Assembly (NCBI GenBank): GCA_934540955.1
Contig: CAKTCY010000005.1
Location: 1 to 59,204 of the forward strand
Source of the DNA: an uncultured Faecalibacterium sp.
GTDB taxonomy: Bacteria > Bacillota > Clostridia > Oscillospirales > Ruminococcaceae
Length of the DNA stretch: 59,204 bases
Direction: 5' to 3'
The notes under the pieces were generated by a model. The model searched no databases. It saw only the letters and a list, made by a program, of their open reading frames with translations, and was not told the DNA's origin. How positions within the stretch are numbered: position 1 is the stretch's first letter; each line of letters begins with the position of its first letter. Made by a program: the position numbers and the translations under genes. Shown piece after piece: positions 23,595 to 33,171 of the stretch.

Positions 23595-24943
23595 CCCAGC
23601 ACCAGCGTCCCGGCGGCAGAGTGCGCCGTGCCAGTCAGGTCGTAGTCGCTCAGCAGAGCGCAGCGCACCCCGTACTGCCGGGCAGCAGCCCGCAGGGCGG
23701 TGTCCGGCGGCGGGTCCTTCAGCTGCGCCAGCAGGTGCAGCCCGGTGTGCAGCCCCGCAAGGGTCAGCTCCTCCGGTGCAAAGGCGGTGCGCAGCGCCGC
23801 CACCAGCGCATCCCGCCGGGCCTTGTAGGCGGTGCGCTCCCGCGCCAGATGCCGGGTGAAATAGCCCCCGGTGATAAAGCGCGCCAAGGTCTGCTGCTCA
23901 AACCGTCCCACCGTACCGGAGTACAGCCGGTATTTTTCCTGCCACGCGCCCAGCAGCTGCCGGGGCAGCACCATGTAGGCAATGCGGATGCCCGGGGCAA
24001 GGCTGCGGGAGCAGGTGGACAGGTACACCACCGGGCCGTCTGCGCCCGCCATGCCCTGCAAGCTAGGCAGCGGGCGGGTATCAAAACGGAACTCGGAGTC
24101 ATAGTCGTCCTCTATGATGTACCGCCGCCCCGGGGCGCGGGCTGCCCAGTGCAGCAGTTCGGCCCGGCGTCCGGCGGGCATGGTGACCCCGGTGGGGAAC
24201 TGGTGGCTGGGGGTGACGTAGCACACCGCCGCATCGCTGGCGGAAAGGGCGGCAAGGGACAGCCCGTCCGCGTCCACCGGCAGGCAGCGGCAGGGCACGC
24301 CGTTGTTTTCCAGCACCTGCCGGGCGCGGGGGTAGCCGGGGGTCTCCACGGCGGCGGGGCCGGGCAGCAGCGGGGCCAGCAGCCCCAGCAGATACTCCAG
24401 CCCTGCGCCCACCACCAGCTGCTCCGGGTCGCACTGCACGCCCCGGTACTCGGCCAGATACCCGGCCAGCGCCTGCCGCAGGGCGGCATCGCCCCGGGCA
24501 TCCCCGGGGGTGAGCAGCTCCGGCGCGGAGTAGAGCAGCTCCTTTTGCAGCCGCGCCCATGTGCGGAAGGGGAACAGCCCCGGGTCCACGCCCCGGGTGG
24601 ATAGATCGAACTGCACCGGCGGGGCAGCATCGGCGGGGGGCGCTGCCACCGGTGCAGAGGGCGCGGCGGGCGGCTGCACCCCCTGCGGCAGGGCAAGATA
24701 CTCCTGCACCGTGAAGCCGCTGCGCTCCCGGGCGGTCAGGTAGCCCTCTGCCGCCAGCATCTGGTAGGCGGTGTCCACCGTGTTCACCGATACCGACAGC
24801 TCCGCCGCCAGCCGCCGCTTGCCGGGCATCCGGGTGCCCGCCGTCAGGGTGCCCGCCCGCATCTCGGCGGCAAGGCTGCGGTAGAGCTGCTCGTACAGCG
24901 GCACCGCCGAGGCCGGGTCCAGCGCCGTGGTCAGATGTACCAT
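23501..24943 (-). CDS. MocR/PdxR-type regulator (GntR domain plus aminotransferase-like domain)
   Basis: The 480-residue product has an N-terminal GntR winged helix (PLYEQLYRSLAAEMRAG, GKRRLAAELSVSVNTVDTAY) and a fold-type I aminotransferase-like domain after a proline/alanine linker (VTPSHQFPTG, YIIEDDYDSEF). In MocR proteins the PLP lysine sits in a motif like TFSKSL; here residues 310-315 read TCSRSL, with Arg313 at the lysine position. It is divergent from an ECF S-component with an inverted repeat between them, which suggests control of vitamin uptake. ATG 24943 has GGGAGGG upstream. Confidence 0.9.
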   Translation of the reverse strand: MVHLTTALDPASAVPLYEQLYRSLAAEMRAGTLTAGTRMPGKRRLAAELSVSVNTVDTAYQMLAAEGYLTARERSGFTVQEYLALPQGVQPPAAPSAPVAAPPADAAPPVQFDLSTRGVDPGLFPFRTWARLQKELLYSAPELLTPGDARGDAALRQALAGYLAEYRGVQCDPEQLVVGAGLEYLLGLLAPLLPGPAAVETPGYPRARQVLENNGVPCRCLPVDADGLSLAALSASDAAVCYVTPSHQFPTGVTMPAGRRAELLHWAARAPGRRYIIEDDYDSEFRFDTRPLPSLQGMAGADGPVVYLSTCSRSLAPGIRIAYMVLPRQLLGAWQEKYRLYSGTVGRFEQQTLARFITGGYFTRHLARERTAYKARRDALVAALRTAFAPEELTLAGLHTGLHLLAQLKDPPPDTALRAAARQYGVRCALLSDYDLTGTAHSAAGTLVLGYGSLPDADCAAAGERLKKLCTAAREASDTV

Positions 24944-24974
24944 AGAATGTCCCTCCCGTGTAGGCATTGCGTCA

Positions 24975-25024
24975 AACTGACCCCATAAAAAAACTTCATT
25001 CTGGGTATTTTCATAGGGTCAGTT
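24975..25024. promoter_or_regulatory. Inverted-repeat operator between mocR and ECF-S genes
   Basis: AACTGACCCCATAAAAA (from 24975) and the reverse complement of the segment ending at 25024 agree at about 15 of 17 positions; AACTGACCC and GGGTCAGTT are exact. The right arm lies between the -35 and -10 regions of the ECF-S promoter (-10 TATAAT at 25030-25035). This fits a MocR binding site. Confidence 0.75.
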
Positions 25025-25110
25025 CTGCGTATAATAGGAGCATACCCGCCGAACACCCAAATGTCAAGTAGTTTTGTGGGGTTATCGGCGTGATTGGAGG
25101 GAAAGTAATC

Positions 25111-25770
25111 ATGTCTACTACTGCAATGTGGCTGCTGCTGGCAGTCGTCGTTATCCTGATCCTGTTCTTCAGTGTGCTGTACAAGCGCCGCTTTACGGTG
25201 CACGAGCTGGCGCTTACCGGCGTGATGGCTGCGCTGAGCCTTGTGGCCTACCTGTTCTTCCGCATCCCGTTCTACGGCGGCTCCTCGTTCCATCTGGGCA
25301 ACACCTTTACTGCCCTGACGGCGCTGCTGCTGGACGGCGTGTCCGGCGGTCTGGCGGGTGCCATCGGTCTGGCGCTGGCAGATATCCTTGCCGGTGACCC
25401 GGGCTACGCCATTACCACCTTTGTGCTCAAGTTCATCATCGGCATCACCTGCGGTGCCGTGGCACATAAGGTGTTCAAGCTGCGGGATCAGGACCGTCAC
25501 AGCGCCGGGTATCTGGTCAAGGTGATCGTCTCTGCGGGCTCCGGCTTGCTTTTGAACGTGTTCACCGACCCCTTCCTGGGCTACTTCCGCAACGTGTACA
25601 TCTTTGGTCAGGACTACACCGTGGCACAGGCACTGACCAAGATCGCCGGCGGCGTCACCTTTGTGAACAGTGTGGCCTCCACCGCCTGCGCCGTGGTGCT
25701 GTATCTGGCACTGCGCCCCGCACTGGAGCGTGCAAAGCTGCTTTCCAAGGGCGAAGGCAAGACCGTCTAA
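25111..25770 (+). CDS. ECF transporter substrate-binding S component
   Basis: The 219-residue membrane protein has about six hydrophobic segments and the S-component pattern VHELALTGVMAALSLVAYLF near the N-terminus, where it would contact the EcfT subunit, plus FHLGNTFTALTALLLDG. It resembles the ECF riboflavin/pyridoxine-type S components. The substrate is not fixed by sequence; pairing with a MocR regulator favours a vitamin B6 compound. ATG 25111 is chosen over GTG 25090 because GGAGGG lies between them. The shared EcfA/T module is not in the window. Confidence 0.85.
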   Translation: MSTTAMWLLLAVVVILILFFSVLYKRRFTVHELALTGVMAALSLVAYLFFRIPFYGGSSFHLGNTFTALTALLLDGVSGGLAGAIGLALADILAGDPGYAITTFVLKFIIGITCGAVAHKVFKLRDQDRHSAGYLVKVIVSAGSGLLLNVFTDPFLGYFRNVYIFGQDYTVAQALTKIAGGVTFVNSVASTACAVVLYLALRPALERAKLLSKGEGKTV

Positions 25771-25783
25771 GTTAAGATCTCGG

Positions 25784-25824
25784 AATACCGGAGCATCGGC
25801 CGATGCTCCGGTATTCTATTTTTG
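25784..25824 (+). terminator. Terminator after the ECF-S gene
   Basis: A perfect 16-base inverted repeat (25784-25799, 25800-25815) is followed by CTATTTTT. Confidence 0.88.
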
Positions 25825-25838
25825 GGGTTGCCTGCCCC

Positions 25839-25867
25839 TTGTCCCGGGGCGGGCTTTGTGCTATGCT
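25839..25867 (+). promoter_or_regulatory. Promoter of the MATE transporter gene
   Basis: TTGTCC (25839-25844) and TATGCT (25862-25867) are separated by 17 bases, about 40 bases before the start codon. Confidence 0.75.
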
Positions 25868-25909
25868 AAGGGATATAAGCGTTTTTTTACCGAGAGGAGG
25901 AGCAACCCC

Positions 25910-27265
25910 ATGGCCGCCGTAAAGACCCGGAGCACCGCTACCCTTATGACCGAGGGCAGCATTGTAAAAAGTCTGCTGCTGTTTGCCCTGCCGCTGATCT
26001 TCGGCAACCTGCTGCAGCAGATGTACAATACCGCCGACAGCATCATCGTGGGCAATTTTGTGGGCAGCAACGCCCTTGCCGCTGTGGGCTCCAGCGGGTC
26101 GCCCATCTATCTGCTCATCGGCTTCAGTCAGGGGCTTGCCGTGGGTGCGGGCGTGGTGGTGTCGCAGTATCTGGGTGCGGGCGACCACAAGGAGACCCGC
26201 GAGGCCGTGCATACCGCCCTTGCCATTGCGGTGGTCATGGGGCTTTTGCTGACGGTGGGCGGCGTTGCCTGCGGGCGCGCTTTGCTGGTGGCCATGAACA
26301 CCCCCGCCGAGGTGCTGGCCGATGCCGTGACCTATATCCGCATCTACTTTGGCGGGGTGCTGTTCAGCGTGGTGTATAACATGACCGCCGGCATCCTGAA
26401 CGCCGCCGGCAACTCCCGGCGCTCGCTGGTGTATCTGGCATGGGCGTCGGTGACCAACATCGTGCTGGACCTTGTGTTCATCGTGGGGCTGCGGATGGGG
26501 GTGGCGGGCGCTGCCATCGCTACCGACTTGAGCCAGCTGGTGTCCTGCGTGCTGAGCCTGCGTTTTCTGATGAAAAGCGAGGACGCCTGCCGGGTGGAGC
26601 TTTCTGCCATCCGGCTGCACCGCAAAATGGCCAGCCGCATCATCCGGGTGGGCCTGCCCACCGGCATCCAGAACATGGTCATCTCCTTTTCCAACGTGCT
26701 GGTGCAGGCCAGCGTGAACAGCTACGGTGCCGCCGCCATGGCGGGCTTTGCGGCCTACATGAAGATCGACGGCTTCAACATTCTGCCGGTGAGCAGCATC
26801 AGCATGGCCGCCACCACCTTTGTGGGGCAGAACTACGGCGCGGGGCGTCTGGACCGGGTAAAGCGCTCGGTGTGGGTCACCCTTGCCATCGGGATCCTCT
26901 ACACCCTTTGCACCGGCGCGGCGCTGCTGGCCGGACAGGATGCCATTCTGCACCTGTTCACCGCCGACGAGGCCGTGGTCACCTACGGCAAGCTTGCCAT
27001 GCGGTGGTTCTGCCCGTTCTACTTCCTGCTCAGCATCCTGCACGGCCTTGCCGGTGCCGTGCGCGGCACGGGTGCCAGCATCCCGCCCATGGTGGTGCTG
27101 CTGGTCTCGCTGTGCCTGTTCCGTGTGGTGTGGATCCAGTTTCTGCTGCCCTTCTTCCCCGGCATCGAGGGCGTGTTCATCCTCTACCCCGTCAGCTGGG
27201 GTCTGGGCGCAGTACTCATGATCCTGTACGCATGGAAGGGCAAATGGATGGAGTATCATACATAA
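25910..27265 (+). CDS. MATE-family multidrug/metabolite efflux transporter
   Basis: The product is an integral membrane antiporter, 451 residues with about twelve helices in two similar halves. The first starts SLLLFALPLIFGNLLQQMYN, with TADSIIVGNFVG, a family hallmark; the second repeats it around VGLPTGIQNMVISFSNVLVQ. Substrates cannot be told from sequence. AGAGGAGGAGC precedes ATG 25910. It has its own promoter and a strong terminator. Confidence 0.94.
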   Translation: MAAVKTRSTATLMTEGSIVKSLLLFALPLIFGNLLQQMYNTADSIIVGNFVGSNALAAVGSSGSPIYLLIGFSQGLAVGAGVVVSQYLGAGDHKETREAVHTALAIAVVMGLLLTVGGVACGRALLVAMNTPAEVLADAVTYIRIYFGGVLFSVVYNMTAGILNAAGNSRRSLVYLAWASVTNIVLDLVFIVGLRMGVAGAAIATDLSQLVSCVLSLRFLMKSEDACRVELSAIRLHRKMASRIIRVGLPTGIQNMVISFSNVLVQASVNSYGAAAMAGFAAYMKIDGFNILPVSSISMAATTFVGQNYGAGRLDRVKRSVWVTLAIGILYTLCTGAALLAGQDAILHLFTADEAVVTYGKLAMRWFCPFYFLLSILHGLAGAVRGTGASIPPMVVLLVSLCLFRVVWIQFLLPFFPGIEGVFILYPVSWGLGAVLMILYAWKGKWMEYHT

Positions 27266-27277
27266 TATCATTTCGCA

Positions 27278-27314
27278 AAAAAGGACTGCCGTGCAGCGCA
27301 CGGCAGTCCTTTTT
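27278..27314. terminator. Bidirectional terminator between MATE and rlmA
   Basis: A perfect 16-base stem (27278-27293 with 27299-27314) starts with A5 and ends with T5 and serves two converging genes. Confidence 0.95.
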
Positions 27315-27320
27315 ATCTTA

Positions 27321-28169
27321 TTACAGCTTTTCAAACACCAGAAAGCGGAAGGCGATGGTGGTGGTGAGCTGCGGCAGAGCCGCAAGGCGGGCGGCACCGT
27401 CGCGGGGCGTTTTCCAGTAGTAGGGGGTCATGGCGAACAGCGCCTCCAGCTGGGCGGCGGGCACGGTGATGGTGCCCTGCACCTCCCGCTCGTCGATGGC
27501 GCGAAAGCCCGGGTACTCCACCTGCTGCACCGGGTTCTTGTAGGGCTTTTCGTAGAGCACGGCCTTCATCTGGTACAGATGCTCTGCCCCCGGCACAACG
27601 TAGATCATGCGCCCGCCCGGGCGCAGCACCCGGCTGAACTCCTCCTGCGCAAAGGGCGAAAAGCAGTTCAGCAGCACGTCTGCCCAGCCGGTGCGCACCG
27701 GCTGGCTGAAGCTGGACGCCACCGCGTACTGCGCGGCGGGCAGCGCCTTTGCGGCCAAGCGCACGGCGGGCTTTGCGATATCGAACCCGGCCAGCTGCAG
27801 CGGCTTTTCTGCCGCCGCGAACTGCTGCGCGATGCAGCGGTCGTACCAGCCCTCGCCGCAGCCTGCGTCCAGCAGATGCAGCGGGGCGCCCTTCGCGGCG
27901 GGCACGCCGTGGGCAAGGCACAGCTCCCCCAGCGCCTGCCCGAAAATGCCGTAGTATCCGGCGTTCAGGAAGGCGCGGCGGGCAGCTACCATCTCCTTGC
28001 TGTCCCCGGGGGCTTTGGTGCGCATACTCTGCACCGGCAAAAGATGCCAGTAGCCCTCCCGGGCGCGGTCAAAGCAGTGGCCTTTTTCACATTTCAGGTC
28101 GTTCTCCCCTTGCAGCGCGCCGCCGCACAGGGGGCACTGCCACGGGGCAAAGGCTTCGTTCCGGCTCAT
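27321..28169 (-). CDS. 23S rRNA (guanine-N1) methyltransferase, RlmA family
   Basis: The 282-residue protein starts with an RlmA-type zinc ribbon (CPLCGGAL then CEKGHCFD) and continues with a SAM-binding Rossmann domain ([49 protein letters not shown]). RlmA enzymes methylate G745 or G748 in 23S rRNA, which affects macrolide/tylosin sensitivity. Its start overlaps the helicase stop by four bases (ATGA), so it is translated after the RNA helicase, a fitting partner for rRNA modification. Confidence 0.9.
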   Translation of the reverse strand: MSRNEAFAPWQCPLCGGALQGENDLKCEKGHCFDRAREGYWHLLPVQSMRTKAPGDSKEMVAARRAFLNAGYYGIFGQALGELCLAHGVPAAKGAPLHLLDAGCGEGWYDRCIAQQFAAAEKPLQLAGFDIAKPAVRLAAKALPAAQYAVASSFSQPVRTGWADVLLNCFSPFAQEEFSRVLRPGGRMIYVVPGAEHLYQMKAVLYEKPYKNPVQQVEYPGFRAIDEREVQGTITVPAAQLEALFAMTPYYWKTPRDGAARLAALPQLTTTIAFRFLVFEKL

Positions 28170-30091
28170 ACTTCTTCGCTGTGATCCTCAATGGGTGCGG
28201 TGGCACCGCCGTGGGCGTCCATATACTCCTCAAAGCTGGTGTACTTCTGCTGGGGCGGGCGGCGGCTGATGAGCATCAGCCCCGGGTCCTCGTCCCGGGC
28301 GGCGGCGCTGCGGCCGCGGCGGGCAGGCTCGGCCTTGGCAGCGCGGGGTGCGCTGCCGGTGCGGCTCTGGCTCCCTGCATTGCCGCGCTCATTGCGGGCA
28401 GGGCGGGCGTTATTGCTCTGGGCAGCGGGGCGGGCATTGCGCTGCTCACTCCGATCGTTGCGGTCGTTGCGGCGGCTGCCGCTGCGGCTTGCGTTCTGGT
28501 TATTCTGGGGCTCCTGTGCGCTGCGGATGGCGGGTGCTGCCGGGGCGGCAGGGGTCTTGCGTGCCGGGCGCAGCGGGGTGGCCTCCGGGGCGCTGACAAA
28601 ATGGGGGTCAAACTTGGGCTGGGCGTTGCTGCCCCGGGCGGGGGCGGCATTCTCGCGGCGGGCGCGGGGTGCTGCTGCCTCCTTGGGGGCGTTTGCGCCC
28701 CGGTTGTTGGCGCGGCGGTCGTTGCGGGCCCCGCGCTTTGCGTTGCTGTCTTGCATCAGTGTTTCCTCTTTTTTCGGTTTTGCAGGCACCGCGTTCTTTG
28801 CGGCCTTCGGCTCCTGCTTCGGCGCGGGCGCAGCTGCCTTTGCAGCCTTTGCGGGCGCAGTTTCGGCCTGTTTTTTCGGCGCTTCGGCCGGTTTTTCTGC
28901 TTCGGGGCGGGGCTTTTTGCCGCGCACGGGCAGCACCGGGCGCACCGGGGCGGGCACGCCATCCCACGGATGGCCGGATACCACCGGGATCTTGCGGCGG
29001 TTCAGCTTTTCGATGCCTGCCAGATACTCCTGCTCCTCCGGGGCGCAGAAGCTGACGGCGGTGCCGTCCGCACCGGCGCGGGCAGTGCGCCCGATGCGGT
29101 GCACATAGGTCTCCGGCACCTCGGGCAGGTCGTAGTTGAACACATGGGAAAGCTCGCTGATATCAATGCCGCGGGCGGCGATATCGGTGGCCACCAGTAC
29201 CCGGGTCTTGCCGGACTTGAAATCCTCCAGCGCAGTGACGCGGGCGGTCTGGCTCTTGTTGCCGTGGATGGCGGCGGCGGGGATGCCCTGCTTTGTCAGG
29301 TCCTTTGCGATCTTATCCGCGCCGTGCTTGGTGCGGCTGAACACCAGTGCATTGACCACCGGCGGCTGCAGATTTTTGATGAGCCACGGCAGCAAAAGCT
29401 TCTTGTTGCCCTTTTCCACATAGTACAGGCTCTGCTGGATGCGATCCACGGTGCTGGACACCGGATCCACCTTGACAAAGGCGGGCTCGTGCAGGATGCC
29501 GGCAGCCAGCTGCTCGATCTCGGCGGGCATGGTGGCGCTGAACATCAGGTTCTGGCGCTGGGCGGGCAGCTTTGCAATGACCCTTTTCACGTCATGGACA
29601 AAGCCCATGTCCAGCATCCGGTCGGCCTCGTCCAGCACAAAGATCTCCAAGGCGGACAGGTCGATAAAGCCCTGCCCGATCAGATCGTTCAGCCGTCCCG
29701 GGCAGGCGATGAGGATGTCCACGCCCTTTTTCAGCGCTTCCACCTGCGGTGCCTGTCCCACGCCGCCAAAGATGACGGTGCTGCGCAGTTTCAGGTACTT
29801 GCCGTAGGCCTCAAAGCTTTCGCCGATCTGCAAAGCCAGCTCCCGGGTGGGGGTCAGGATCAGCGCACGGATGGCACCCTTGCGGCGTGGTGCATTGGCG
29901 GTGAGCCGGTCCAGCATGGGCAGCGCAAAAGCCGCCGTCTTGCCGGTACCGGTCTGGGCGCAGCCCATCAGATCCCGGCCAGCCAACACCGGCGGGATGG
30001 CCGCCGCCTGAATGGGCGAGGGGGTCTCGTAGCCCGCTTCCTGCACAGCACGCAGCAGCGGGGCGGACAGATTCAGTTCTTTAAATGTCAT
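28166..30091 (-). CDS. DEAD-box RNA helicase with basic low-complexity tail
   Basis: The helicase core (about residues 1-375) has the Q motif, [30 protein letters not shown], and [10 protein letters not shown]. It unwinds RNA, probably in ribosome assembly or mRNA turnover. A 250-residue tail follows: an Ala/Lys/Pro-rich stretch, then an Arg/Asn/Ser-rich part with repeated RNDR- and NARPA-like units, likely to bind RNA and to be disordered. RhlE and CshA types have such tails; I do not assign one name. Confidence 0.94.
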   Translation of the reverse strand: MTFKELNLSAPLLRAVQEAGYETPSPIQAAAIPPVLAGRDLMGCAQTGTGKTAAFALPMLDRLTANAPRRKGAIRALILTPTRELALQIGESFEAYGKYLKLRSTVIFGGVGQAPQVEALKKGVDILIACPGRLNDLIGQGFIDLSALEIFVLDEADRMLDMGFVHDVKRVIAKLPAQRQNLMFSATMPAEIEQLAAGILHEPAFVKVDPVSSTVDRIQQSLYYVEKGNKKLLLPWLIKNLQPPVVNALVFSRTKHGADKIAKDLTKQGIPAAAIHGNKSQTARVTALEDFKSGKTRVLVATDIAARGIDISELSHVFNYDLPEVPETYVHRIGRTARAGADGTAVSFCAPEEQEYLAGIEKLNRRKIPVVSGHPWDGVPAPVRPVLPVRGKKPRPEAEKPAEAPKKQAETAPAKAAKAAAPAPKQEPKAAKNAVPAKPKKEETLMQDSNAKRGARNDRRANNRGANAPKEAAAPRARRENAAPARGSNAQPKFDPHFVSAPEATPLRPARKTPAAPAAPAIRSAQEPQNNQNASRSGSRRNDRNDRSEQRNARPAAQSNNARPARNERGNAGSQSRTGSAPRAAKAEPARRGRSAAARDEDPGLMLISRRPPQQKYTSFEEYMDAHGGATAPIEDHSEEV

Positions 30092-30101
30092 GGTTCTCCT
30101 A

Positions 30102-31394
30102 TTATTCTGTGATCTTCCGGCACTCGATGTAGTAGCGCTTTTCCTCCGCGTGTCCCATGCTGAAGGTCTTGCGGGGCAGCACGCCGCCCATCACAACGCC
30201 GCGGAACAGGTCGTTCTTGGCGAAGGGCGGCATCAAAAACGCCACCGCGCCCTGCTTGCACAAAGCGCGCACAGCCGGCTCATCATGCACATAGTCCACC
30301 TTTGCCTCCGGGTGGCGCTCGATATAATCCGAAATAAAATCGTCGATGGTACCCACGGTCAGCGGCTCGGTGGGGTCCTCAAAGCTGAGCACATTGGCCA
30401 TGTGGGGGCCTGCCAGCGTAAAGGGCTGCTTTTTGCTGTCGCCAAAGCAGCAGCCTGCCATGTTGGAATCGCTCCATGTGATGAGGCTCAGCAGCACGGT
30501 GGCGCAGTCCACGTTGAACAGCACCCGGTGGATGGGCTCGATCTCGATGGCCGGAGAGTGCACGTTGCACACCTCTGCCAGACACCAGCGGGCGGGGTGG
30601 TTCTCTGCCTGCTCCGGGGTCAGGGTCTTTTTCAGCTCCTCCCAGCAGGCCTTTGCGGTAGCCAGCGAGTGGTTGCCATCGCCCACGGCCAGCGTCAGCG
30701 GGTCGCGGCGGGTGGCATCGGGGTATTTCTTGTCAAATTCCTCCTGACTGCCCAGCACGGTCAGCGCGTTTTCGATCTGTGCGATAAGGGCGGGGTCCTC
30801 CACCGCCCAGCCGGCCACATGACCGCCGCCCAGCATCAGCTCGCCCTCGTATACCTTGGGCAGGCTGTCCTTGTGGGCGGCAATGGGCTCGATGAGGGTG
30901 CAGTCCGGGTCATCCGCCAGCATCATGATGTGGGGCGTTTCCAGCGCAGCGCCGGTGCGCACCTTCATGCGGGGCGGGATGCGGCTTTCCACCGTGCACT
31001 CGCTGGGGCGCACGGCGCATTTTTCGCCACGGCGGTAGCTGTAGGCCTCCAGGTCCACACGCCCCACAAGCCCCTGCCGCACCCGGCCGCTCTGCTCGGT
31101 GCGCTCTACATAGATAAAGCCGTCCACCGCCCGGGTAAGCACGTTTTGGGCGTAGTCCTGCATGGTGGCGTGGATTTTTTCCACCCGCGCATCGGCGTCT
31201 CCGTCCTCCAGATACACCTCCGGCAGGATCAGGTTCAGGGTGCTGGGCGCACCGGCAGCGGTCTCTTCTGCCCGCTGCCAGTAGCTGCGGTCGCTGGTGA
31301 ACTGGTCACAGGCGATGCAGCCCCACTGCTCCAGCGGCACCTGCTCCGAAGGCAGCAGGATGTGTGCGGGTGCAAAACAGGTAGTCGGTTTCAT
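30102..31394 (-). CDS. DUF1015-family protein
   Basis: The 430-residue soluble protein matches DUF1015: [21 protein letters not shown] near the start, [17 protein letters not shown], and a central [20 protein letters not shown]. The family is widespread in anaerobes. Its biochemical role is not established to my knowledge. It lies 10 bases upstream of the helicase gene and so probably shares its transcript. No membrane segment or signal is seen. Confidence 0.88.
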   Translation of the reverse strand: MKPTTCFAPAHILLPSEQVPLEQWGCIACDQFTSDRSYWQRAEETAAGAPSTLNLILPEVYLEDGDADARVEKIHATMQDYAQNVLTRAVDGFIYVERTEQSGRVRQGLVGRVDLEAYSYRRGEKCAVRPSECTVESRIPPRMKVRTGAALETPHIMMLADDPDCTLIEPIAAHKDSLPKVYEGELMLGGGHVAGWAVEDPALIAQIENALTVLGSQEEFDKKYPDATRRDPLTLAVGDGNHSLATAKACWEELKKTLTPEQAENHPARWCLAEVCNVHSPAIEIEPIHRVLFNVDCATVLLSLITWSDSNMAGCCFGDSKKQPFTLAGPHMANVLSFEDPTEPLTVGTIDDFISDYIERHPEAKVDYVHDEPAVRALCKQGAVAFLMPPFAKNDLFRGVVMGGVLPRKTFSMGHAEEKRYYIECRKITE

Positions 31395-31428
31395 AGTGGT
31401 TTCCTCCCCTCTCTATAAAAGCCGCTTT

Positions 31429-32535
31429 TCAGCGGAATGCTGCGGTGTCGTGCACCACAACGTGCTGCACACCGGCGTCGGCAGCGGCCTGCTCCAGCGC
31501 AGCGCGGCTGTCCGCATCCAGTGCGGCGCTGCTGGTGACCAGCAGGTTTTCCATGCCAAGGGACACGCCGGTGGTACCAAGGGCATCGGTGGCAGCGGTG
31601 CACAGTGCGTCCGGGTAGCTGACCCACAGGGTCACGCTGCCCGCAAAGCGGGTCTGCCATGCGGCGATATCGGCGGTAAGCTGGGCGGCGCGTCCCTCCC
31701 GGCTCTTGCCGCCGGAGGCACCGAAGTCCTGCTTGCGGGTGATGATGTTGGGGAACTGCACCCCGGTAAGCACCACCTGCTCGTAGCCCATGCCCTGCAC
31801 CTCCTCAATGAGGTCGCCGACATACTGCACCGCGCTTGCGGCAAAGGGGTTCATCCACGCCTTGCCGCCCTTGGCCGCGCTGACGTTGTCCAGCCAAAGG
31901 CTGTTGCCGTCGTAGTGCACGCCCATGCTGCGGTCGGTGTACACCGACACCGGGTCGGTAAAGGCGGCAAGCTGTGCCGCCGGGATGATGCCCTCCTCCC
32001 GCAGGATGACGGCGATGCTTGCCGCATCCACCGGGTTCTCGGTGATGCTCTGGGCGGCAGCTGCCACCCCGGAAGCGTAGTACACCGTGCCAGCGGCATC
32101 CTTCAGGGTGACAAGGGCGTAGTCTGCGCCCTGCTGCTTCAGCTGCCGGGCGGCGGCGCGGATGGCGGCCTCATCGGTCAGGGTGGTCACATCCAGCTCT
32201 GCCCAACTGCCGCCGGTAACGGCCTTGCCGTCCAGCGGTTTTTCCTCCTCCGGCTCCGGTTCAGACGCTGCCTGCGAGGCAGCGGCGCTGCTTGCCGCCG
32301 CAGAGGAGGCGGCTGCCTCGGCGCGGGAAGCGCTTTCGGCCTCCAAATCCCGATCCTTGACCACAGTGTACCAGGTGTGGGTGGCCCAATCCAGCACATG
32401 GGGTGCGGCAAACCATGCGGCTGCCAGCACTGCCGCCACCAGCACCACGATGCCGATGCCGCGCTTTATGCGCGTTTCCCGGCTGTAAAAGCTGCGGTTA
32501 TAATGCTTGACCTTCTGACGTTTATACTTAGCCAT
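31429..32535 (-). CDS. Membrane-anchored protein of the rnf operon, glycoside-hydrolase-like
   Basis: The 368-residue product has a basic N-terminus (MAKYKRQKVKHYNRSFYSR), one membrane helix (about residues 28-45), an Ala/Ser/Glu-rich linker (about 60-100) and an extracytoplasmic domain with a TIM-barrel-like strand/helix rhythm (YALVTLKDAAG, GVHYDGNSLWLDN, YEQVVLTGVQFPN). This recalls putative glycoside hydrolases of the DUF4015 type, but I am not sure. It follows rnfA by 24 bases with GGGAGGA upstream, so it is co-transcribed with rnfDEA. Confidence 0.6.
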   Translation of the reverse strand: MAKYKRQKVKHYNRSFYSRETRIKRGIGIVVLVAAVLAAAWFAAPHVLDWATHTWYTVVKDRDLEAESASRAEAAASSAAASSAAASQAASEPEPEEEKPLDGKAVTGGSWAELDVTTLTDEAAIRAAARQLKQQGADYALVTLKDAAGTVYYASGVAAAAQSITENPVDAASIAVILREEGIIPAAQLAAFTDPVSVYTDRSMGVHYDGNSLWLDNVSAAKGGKAWMNPFAASAVQYVGDLIEEVQGMGYEQVVLTGVQFPNIITRKQDFGASGGKSREGRAAQLTADIAAWQTRFAGSVTLWVSYPDALCTAATDALGTTGVSLGMENLLVTSSAALDADSRAALEQAAADAGVQHVVVHDTAAFR

Positions 32536-32559
32536 GGTATCCTTTCCTCCCTGTCTGCA

Positions 32560-33171
32560 TTACAGGATGACGGAATGTCCGGTAAAGCCATAGATCGCCA
32601 GCGCCAGCACGCCGATATACACCAGCGCGATGGGCAGGCCACGGAATGCCTTGGGGATGGCCTTGCTGCGCAGGCGGTGGCGCGCCTCGGTGACCAGCAG
32701 CACCGCCAGCATATAGCCAAGGCCGCTGCCAAGGCCAAAGCCAAGGCTCTGGCCAAGGGTAAAGGTCTGGGTGCGCTCCACCAGCACCGTGCCCAGCACG
32801 CCGCTGTTCAGCGCGGCCAGCGGCACGATGCGCAGCAGCTGTGCGCGGCGGGGCAGGCTGCGCAGCAGCCACAGCACCAGGTGCTCTGCCAGACACACCA
32901 CGGCGATGCTGGCAATATACACCAGCGGGCGCAGCTGAGCGCGGTTATCCAGCGGGGCAATGAACCCACCGGCAAAAAACGCCACGGGTGCTACCAGCAC
33001 CTGCGTGATGCACAGCATCATGCCGAACAAGGCGCTGCTGGTGCGGTCGTCCCCCACCAGCTGCACCATGCGGGACACGCCCAGTGCACGGGTAAAGACA
33101 GCGTTCTGTGCAAAAATAGCCAGCAGTGCATAGCTGAAAAACACTGCCGAGGTGCTTACAACTTCCTTCAC
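32560..33171 (-). CDS. rnfA: Electron transport complex subunit RnfA
   Basis: RnfA is a membrane subunit of the ion-pumping Rnf complex that couples ferredoxin and NAD redox to sodium or proton export; homologue NqrE. The 203-residue product has about six helices and the family stretches FAQNAVFTRALGVSRM and LVYIASIAVVCLAEHLV. I chose GTG 33171: AGGAGGTGG is upstream and GTGA overlaps the rnfE stop. The conserved Cys seen in typical RnfA helices is not obvious here, so function may differ. Confidence 0.85.
   Translation of the reverse strand: MKEVVSTSAVFFSYALLAIFAQNAVFTRALGVSRMVQLVGDDRTSSALFGMMLCITQVLVAPVAFFAGGFIAPLDNRAQLRPLVYIASIAVVCLAEHLVLWLLRSLPRRAQLLRIVPLAALNSGVLGTVLVERTQTFTLGQSLGFGLGSGLGYMLAVLLVTEARHRLRSKAIPKAFRGLPIALVYIGVLALAIYGFTGHSVIL

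Noticed and set aside
22334..24604. A 756-codon plus-strand frame
   Set aside because: It reads through the LCP-like gene in another frame and antisense to mocR. Its Arg/Gly/Ala-rich product is a shadow.
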